A program made the position numbers and the translations under genes. Under the pieces are notes generated by a model, which was not told the DNA's origin, did not search any database, and saw only the letters and a program-made list of their open reading frames with translations. Shown here one piece after another: positions 63,571 to 64,000 of a stretch of DNA of 64,000 nt. Source of the stretch: Terriglobia bacterium (GTDB lineage: Bacteria > Acidobacteriota > Terriglobia > Bryobacterales > Bryobacteraceae); assembly GCA_020073305.1 (NCBI GenBank), contig JAIQFK010000019.1, positions 1-64,000 of the forward strand. Direction: 5' to 3'. Numbering within the stretch: position 1 is the first letter of the stretch; each line of letters opens with the position of its first letter.

Positions 63571-64000
63571 ATGCAGAGACGCAGCTTCCGAAACGGGCGA
63601 CTGAGCGAATTTGCGTTGCACGAGATTCAGCGCATGATCGGCGAAGAATATCGTGCGCCGGGCTCGCGTCTTCCGAAGGAGGAAGAACTGGCGGACCGCT
63701 TTCAGGTCAGCCGGATCGTGATCCGCGAGGCCATGAAGATCCTGGAGGACCGGGGCGTGGTCGAGGTCCGCGCGGGGCGTGGCACACAGACCGTGGCGCC
63801 CAAGCCCGACCGCGTGAAAGAGTCGCTTTTGCGGCTATTTCGCGACCAGCCGATTCCGAAGATCCAGGACATGGAGCACCTGCTCGAGTTGCGCCAGGTC
63901 CTTGAGGAAACCACCGCCAGCCTGGCTGCGGTGCGCGCCGGTGAGGAGGATCTCACTGAAATCGAGGCGGCGCTGCGGGAGATGAAGCAGGAGAGCGACG
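63571..64000 (+). CDS. GntR-family regulator of the FadR/FCD subgroup (3' end outside window)
   Basis: 143 complete codons are visible and the frame is open at the window end. It starts MQRRSFRNGRLSEFALHEIQ. The winged helix is typical: PGSRLPKEEELADRFQVSRI, VIREAMKILEDRGVVEVRAG. The FCD ligand domain begins with MEHLLELRQVLEETTASLAA. FadR-type regulators bind small organic acids or sugars and repress neighbouring genes. The divergent genes for two carbohydrate-active proteins are the obvious target. No operator palindrome was recognised in the 107-bp gap. Confidence 0.88.
   Translation, partial: MQRRSFRNGRLSEFALHEIQRMIGEEYRAPGSRLPKEEELADRFQVSRIVIREAMKILEDRGVVEVRAGRGTQTVAPKPDRVKESLLRLFRDQPIPKIQDMEHLLELRQVLEETTASLAAVRAGEEDLTEIEAALREMKQESD

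Noticed and set aside
1-64000. CRISPR arrays, rRNA genes, transposases and riboswitches
   Set aside because: I looked for regularly spaced repeats, rRNA cores, transposase motifs and known riboswitch leaders and saw none.

Overview
The window reads as chromosome of an Acidobacteriota member of the Bryobacterales ('Candidatus Solibacter'-like) group. The reasons are high GC content with genes on both strands, large secreted or beta-propeller proteins carrying the repeat-rich domain typical of Solibacter proteins (TIGR03437-like, at 3215-4948 and at the C-terminus of 56590-58878), several Ser/Thr kinases fused to propellers or TPRs, an orphan end of an Oar-type TonB-dependent receptor, and DUF1080, DUF3500, DUF362 and DUF4331 proteins. 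The assignment is inference from gene content; there is no rRNA gene.

Layout. 0.1-3 kb (minus): secreted protein, ZAS anti-sigma factor, ECF sigma factor and a two-gene chromate-type transporter. 3.2-6.8 kb: secreted Solibacter-type protein with promoter and terminator, class I fumarase, tRNA-Phe. 7-9.4 kb: accessory block with a nuclease-like protein, MazEF with a readable promoter and operator, a frameshifted gene and a GYD protein. 9.6-14.4 kb (minus): a likely operon of kinase, 99-residue protein, YcaO and TfuA, which looks like a thioamide or RiPP-type modification locus. 14.6-18.8 kb: gene debris (receptor tail, kinase head), a DUF1080 hydrolase, a SnoaL-like protein and a tetraheme cytochrome bracketed by a 39-bp direct repeat. 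19.4-29.6 kb (plus): nine tightly packed genes for electron transfer: porin-like monoheme protein, blue-copper protein, GltD-like Fe-S flavoprotein, Rieske protein, cytochrome b6, subunit IV, octaheme cytochrome, Ig-like/monoheme protein and a secreted protein.

29.9-43.8 kb: an animal-type haem peroxidase, DUF4331 protein, two PilZ-like proteins, PIG-L deacetylase, DUF362 protein, two tandem paralogous kinase-propeller genes and a membrane-anchored ConA-like protein. 44-51.5 kb is the most unusual block: a LodB/QhpG-like flavoprotein diverging from a three-gene coupled operon. That operon has a LodA N-half-like protein, a radical SAM/SPASM maturase, and a LodA C-half-like protein fused to a ferritin-like domain. 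A second haem peroxidase converges on it across a strong hairpin. I read it as a split, post-translationally modified quinone-cofactor oxidase system. 51.9-64 kb: GH13 glucosidase/amylase coupled to an MntP-like membrane protein, two divergent paralogous PQQ-type propeller proteins, a DUF3500 protein, two paralogous secreted alpha/alpha-barrel proteins and a divergent FadR/GntR regulator cut by the window end.

The strongest candidates for an undescribed system are the split LodA-like/radical SAM/ferritin locus (44-51.5 kb), the YcaO-TfuA locus with its coupled small protein (9.6-11.9 kb) and the porin-to-quinone electron-transfer operon (19.4-29.6 kb). All functions are read from motifs and neighbours; no database search was possible.
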